The notes beneath the pieces were generated by a model that saw only the letters and a list, made by a program, of their open reading frames with translations, was not told the DNA's origin and did no database searches. Positions 5,654-6,875 of a stretch of 6,875 bases of DNA are shown piece after piece. Position 1 is the first letter of the stretch, and each line of letters opens with the position of its first letter. Made by a program: the position numbers and the translations under genes. The stretch comes from Prevotellaceae bacterium. GTDB taxonomy: Bacteria > Bacteroidota > Bacteroidia > Bacteroidales > UBA932. The stretch spans positions 1 through 6,875 of the forward strand of contig JAIRXY010000308.1 of the NCBI GenBank assembly GCA_031268055.1. Direction: 5' to 3'.

Positions 5654-6875
5654 TTACTCGTACTTTCCCACGTCGAGCTTGAGCAGCACAAACAGCAGGA
5701 TGGTGAACGCCCATAGCGACGACCCCCCGTAGCTGATAAAAGGCAGGGGAATACCCACCACGGGCATAATGCCAATGGTCATGCCGATGTTTACGGCAAT
5801 GTGAAAGAACAGGATGCCGGCAACGCCGTATCCGTAGAACTTGGCAAACGCATTTTTTTGTCGCTCGGCTATGTTGACTATGCGCACGAGCAGGAGCAGG
5901 TACAGCCCCACCACGAGCGTAGCGCCAAAAAATCCCCACTCTTCGCCCACGGTGCAGAATATGAAGTCGGTGCTTTGCTCGGGCACAAAGTTACCCTTGG
6001 TTTGCGTTCCCTCCAGAAATCCCTTGCCGCTCAGCCCGCCGGATCCGATGGCCACCTTGGACTGGTGGACGTTGTAGCCCCAGCCTTTGAGGTCGGACTC
6101 TATGCCCAGCAGGTCGTTTATCCTCCGGCGCTGGTGCTCCTTTAGCACGTTGTCGAATACGTAGTCCACCGAGTAGTTGATGCTAACGGATAGCGCAAAA
6201 AACTGTATGATGAAAAATACGTACTTCAGCTTGTTCCGCCACGCGTATATGGCAATGGCGGGCAGCATGACGGCGTGCGCAATGATGACCGCCTCAAAAA
6301 GCGGCACATCACCGCCCAGCGGCTGCAGGGCAAAGTGTATCAGCAGCGTTATGGCGGCAATAATGGCAATGACCGTAAACCCTACCTTGTAGCGCTTGCT
6401 GGAAATCATAAAAATGCAGCAGCATAGCAGCCCGATGAAAATGGCAACGGCGGCCGGCTCAACCAGCAGCGACAGGATGAATAGAAAAATGAGGAACAGG
6501 CAGGATACCACAATCCTTGCTTTCAGCCCCGCCCTGTAGAATACGATGATGAGAGAGGTAAACACCAGCGCCGATCCGGTGTCGTGCTGTAGCAGCGTAA
6601 GCCCAAACGGTACAAGGACAACGGCAAAGGCCAGCGCAGCATTCCTGAAGCTTTGCATGCGGAAGTTGTACTTTCCTACCACCTTGGCCAGCATTAGCGC
6701 GGTGGCAACTTTCACAAACTCCACCGGCTGAAGGCTCATAACGCCAAACGACAGCCACGATTTTGAGCCGTTAATTTCGTGCCCAAAGATGAGCGTGGCC
6801 ACAATGAGCAGCAGGGAAAAGGAGTACAAAAACCCGACAAAAATGTAGTAGAATCGGCTTTCTACGGCCATCACC
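5654..6875 (-). CDS. rodA: RodA, SEDS-family peptidoglycan polymerase (N-terminus outside window)
   Basis: RodA is the membrane glycosyltransferase that polymerises lipid II during cell elongation, working with a class B penicillin-binding protein. About 406 C-terminal residues are visible. Counting from the window-edge GTG at 6874, these include GHEINGSKSWLSFG at 31-44 followed by LQPVEF, QHDTGSA at 96-102, AIGSGG near 275-280, PEQSTDFIF at 298-306 and IPLPFISYGGS near 375-385. The acidic residue in the TDF motif (Asp303) lies in the extracellular loop where the essential SEDS aspartate is expected. Compared with E. coli RodA as I recall it, the segment between the QxDTG and HQRRR motifs is roughly 90-100 residues longer and contains extra hydrophobic stretches, as in Bacteroidota RodA. 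Alignment suggests that the first two membrane segments are missing, so the GTG/ATG at 6874-6869 is not the true start and the gene continues past the right edge. Confidence 0.93.
   Translation of the reverse strand, partial: VMAVESRFYYIFVGFLYSFSLLLIVATLIFGHEINGSKSWLSFGVMSLQPVEFVKVATALMLAKVVGKYNFRMQSFRNAALAFAVVLVPFGLTLLQHDTGSALVFTSLIIVFYRAGLKARIVVSCLFLIFLFILSLLVEPAAVAIFIGLLCCCIFMISSKRYKVGFTVIAIIAAITLLIHFALQPLGGDVPLFEAVIIAHAVMLPAIAIYAWRNKLKYVFFIIQFFALSVSINYSVDYVFDNVLKEHQRRRINDLLGIESDLKGWGYNVHQSKVAIGSGGLSGKGFLEGTQTKGNFVPEQSTDFIFCTVGEEWGFFGATLVVGLYLLLLVRIVNIAERQKNAFAKFYGYGVAGILFFHIAVNIGMTIGIMPVVGIPLPFISYGGSSLWAFTILLFVLLKLDVGKYE

Noticed and set aside
5616..5939. N-terminal extension of ribE by an open frame to 5939
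   Set aside because: It overlaps rodA in another frame, and riboflavin synthase begins at MFSGIVE.

Overview
The window looks like chromosomal DNA of a Bacteroidota member, probably Bacteroidales. The evidence is a Bacteroidetes-type promoter (TTTG, 18 bp, TAnnTTTG) before the first gene, weak Shine-Dalgarno sequences throughout, proteins that read like Bacteroidales homologues, and a RodA with a long extra membrane insert. The genus cannot be fixed from the sequence alone. All genes seen are housekeeping or widespread genes; there is no defence, phage or conjugation module.

Layout. Positions 1-195 are an upstream non-coding edge that holds the promoter. Two plus-strand genes follow 29 bp apart, probably co-transcribed: a short membrane-anchored phosphatidylserine decarboxylase (psd, 196-849) and an AI-2E/PerM-family membrane protein with a TTG start (879-1976). 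After a 115-bp gap comes a plus-strand lipoprotein zinc peptidase of family M3 (dcp-like, 2092-4194). On the minus strand, rodA (5654 to beyond the right edge) lies upstream of ribE (5010-5615), 38 bp apart and probably in one transcript. The left and right gene sets converge on an 815-bp gene-free region, 4195-5009.

The convergent intergenic region is the unusual part. In order it holds a 7-bp tandem repeat, a REP-like palindrome cluster, and a 247-bp foldback element. The foldback has 75-nt arms that pair at 72 of 75 positions without gaps around a 97-bp spacer. Four ACCTCATT motifs lie in and beside its left arm, three of them exactly 33 bp apart. A 49-bp asymmetric segment and an A7/T7 terminator-like site follow, before the ribE stop. 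The region looks like a landing site for small non-autonomous repeats, but a transcribed long-hairpin RNA is also possible.

Functionally, psd makes phosphatidylethanolamine, RodA polymerises peptidoglycan for cell elongation, RibE makes riboflavin, and the M3 lipoprotein degrades peptides in the envelope. Only psd with the AI-2E gene, and rodA with ribE, look transcriptionally linked; no shared pathway is evident within either pair.
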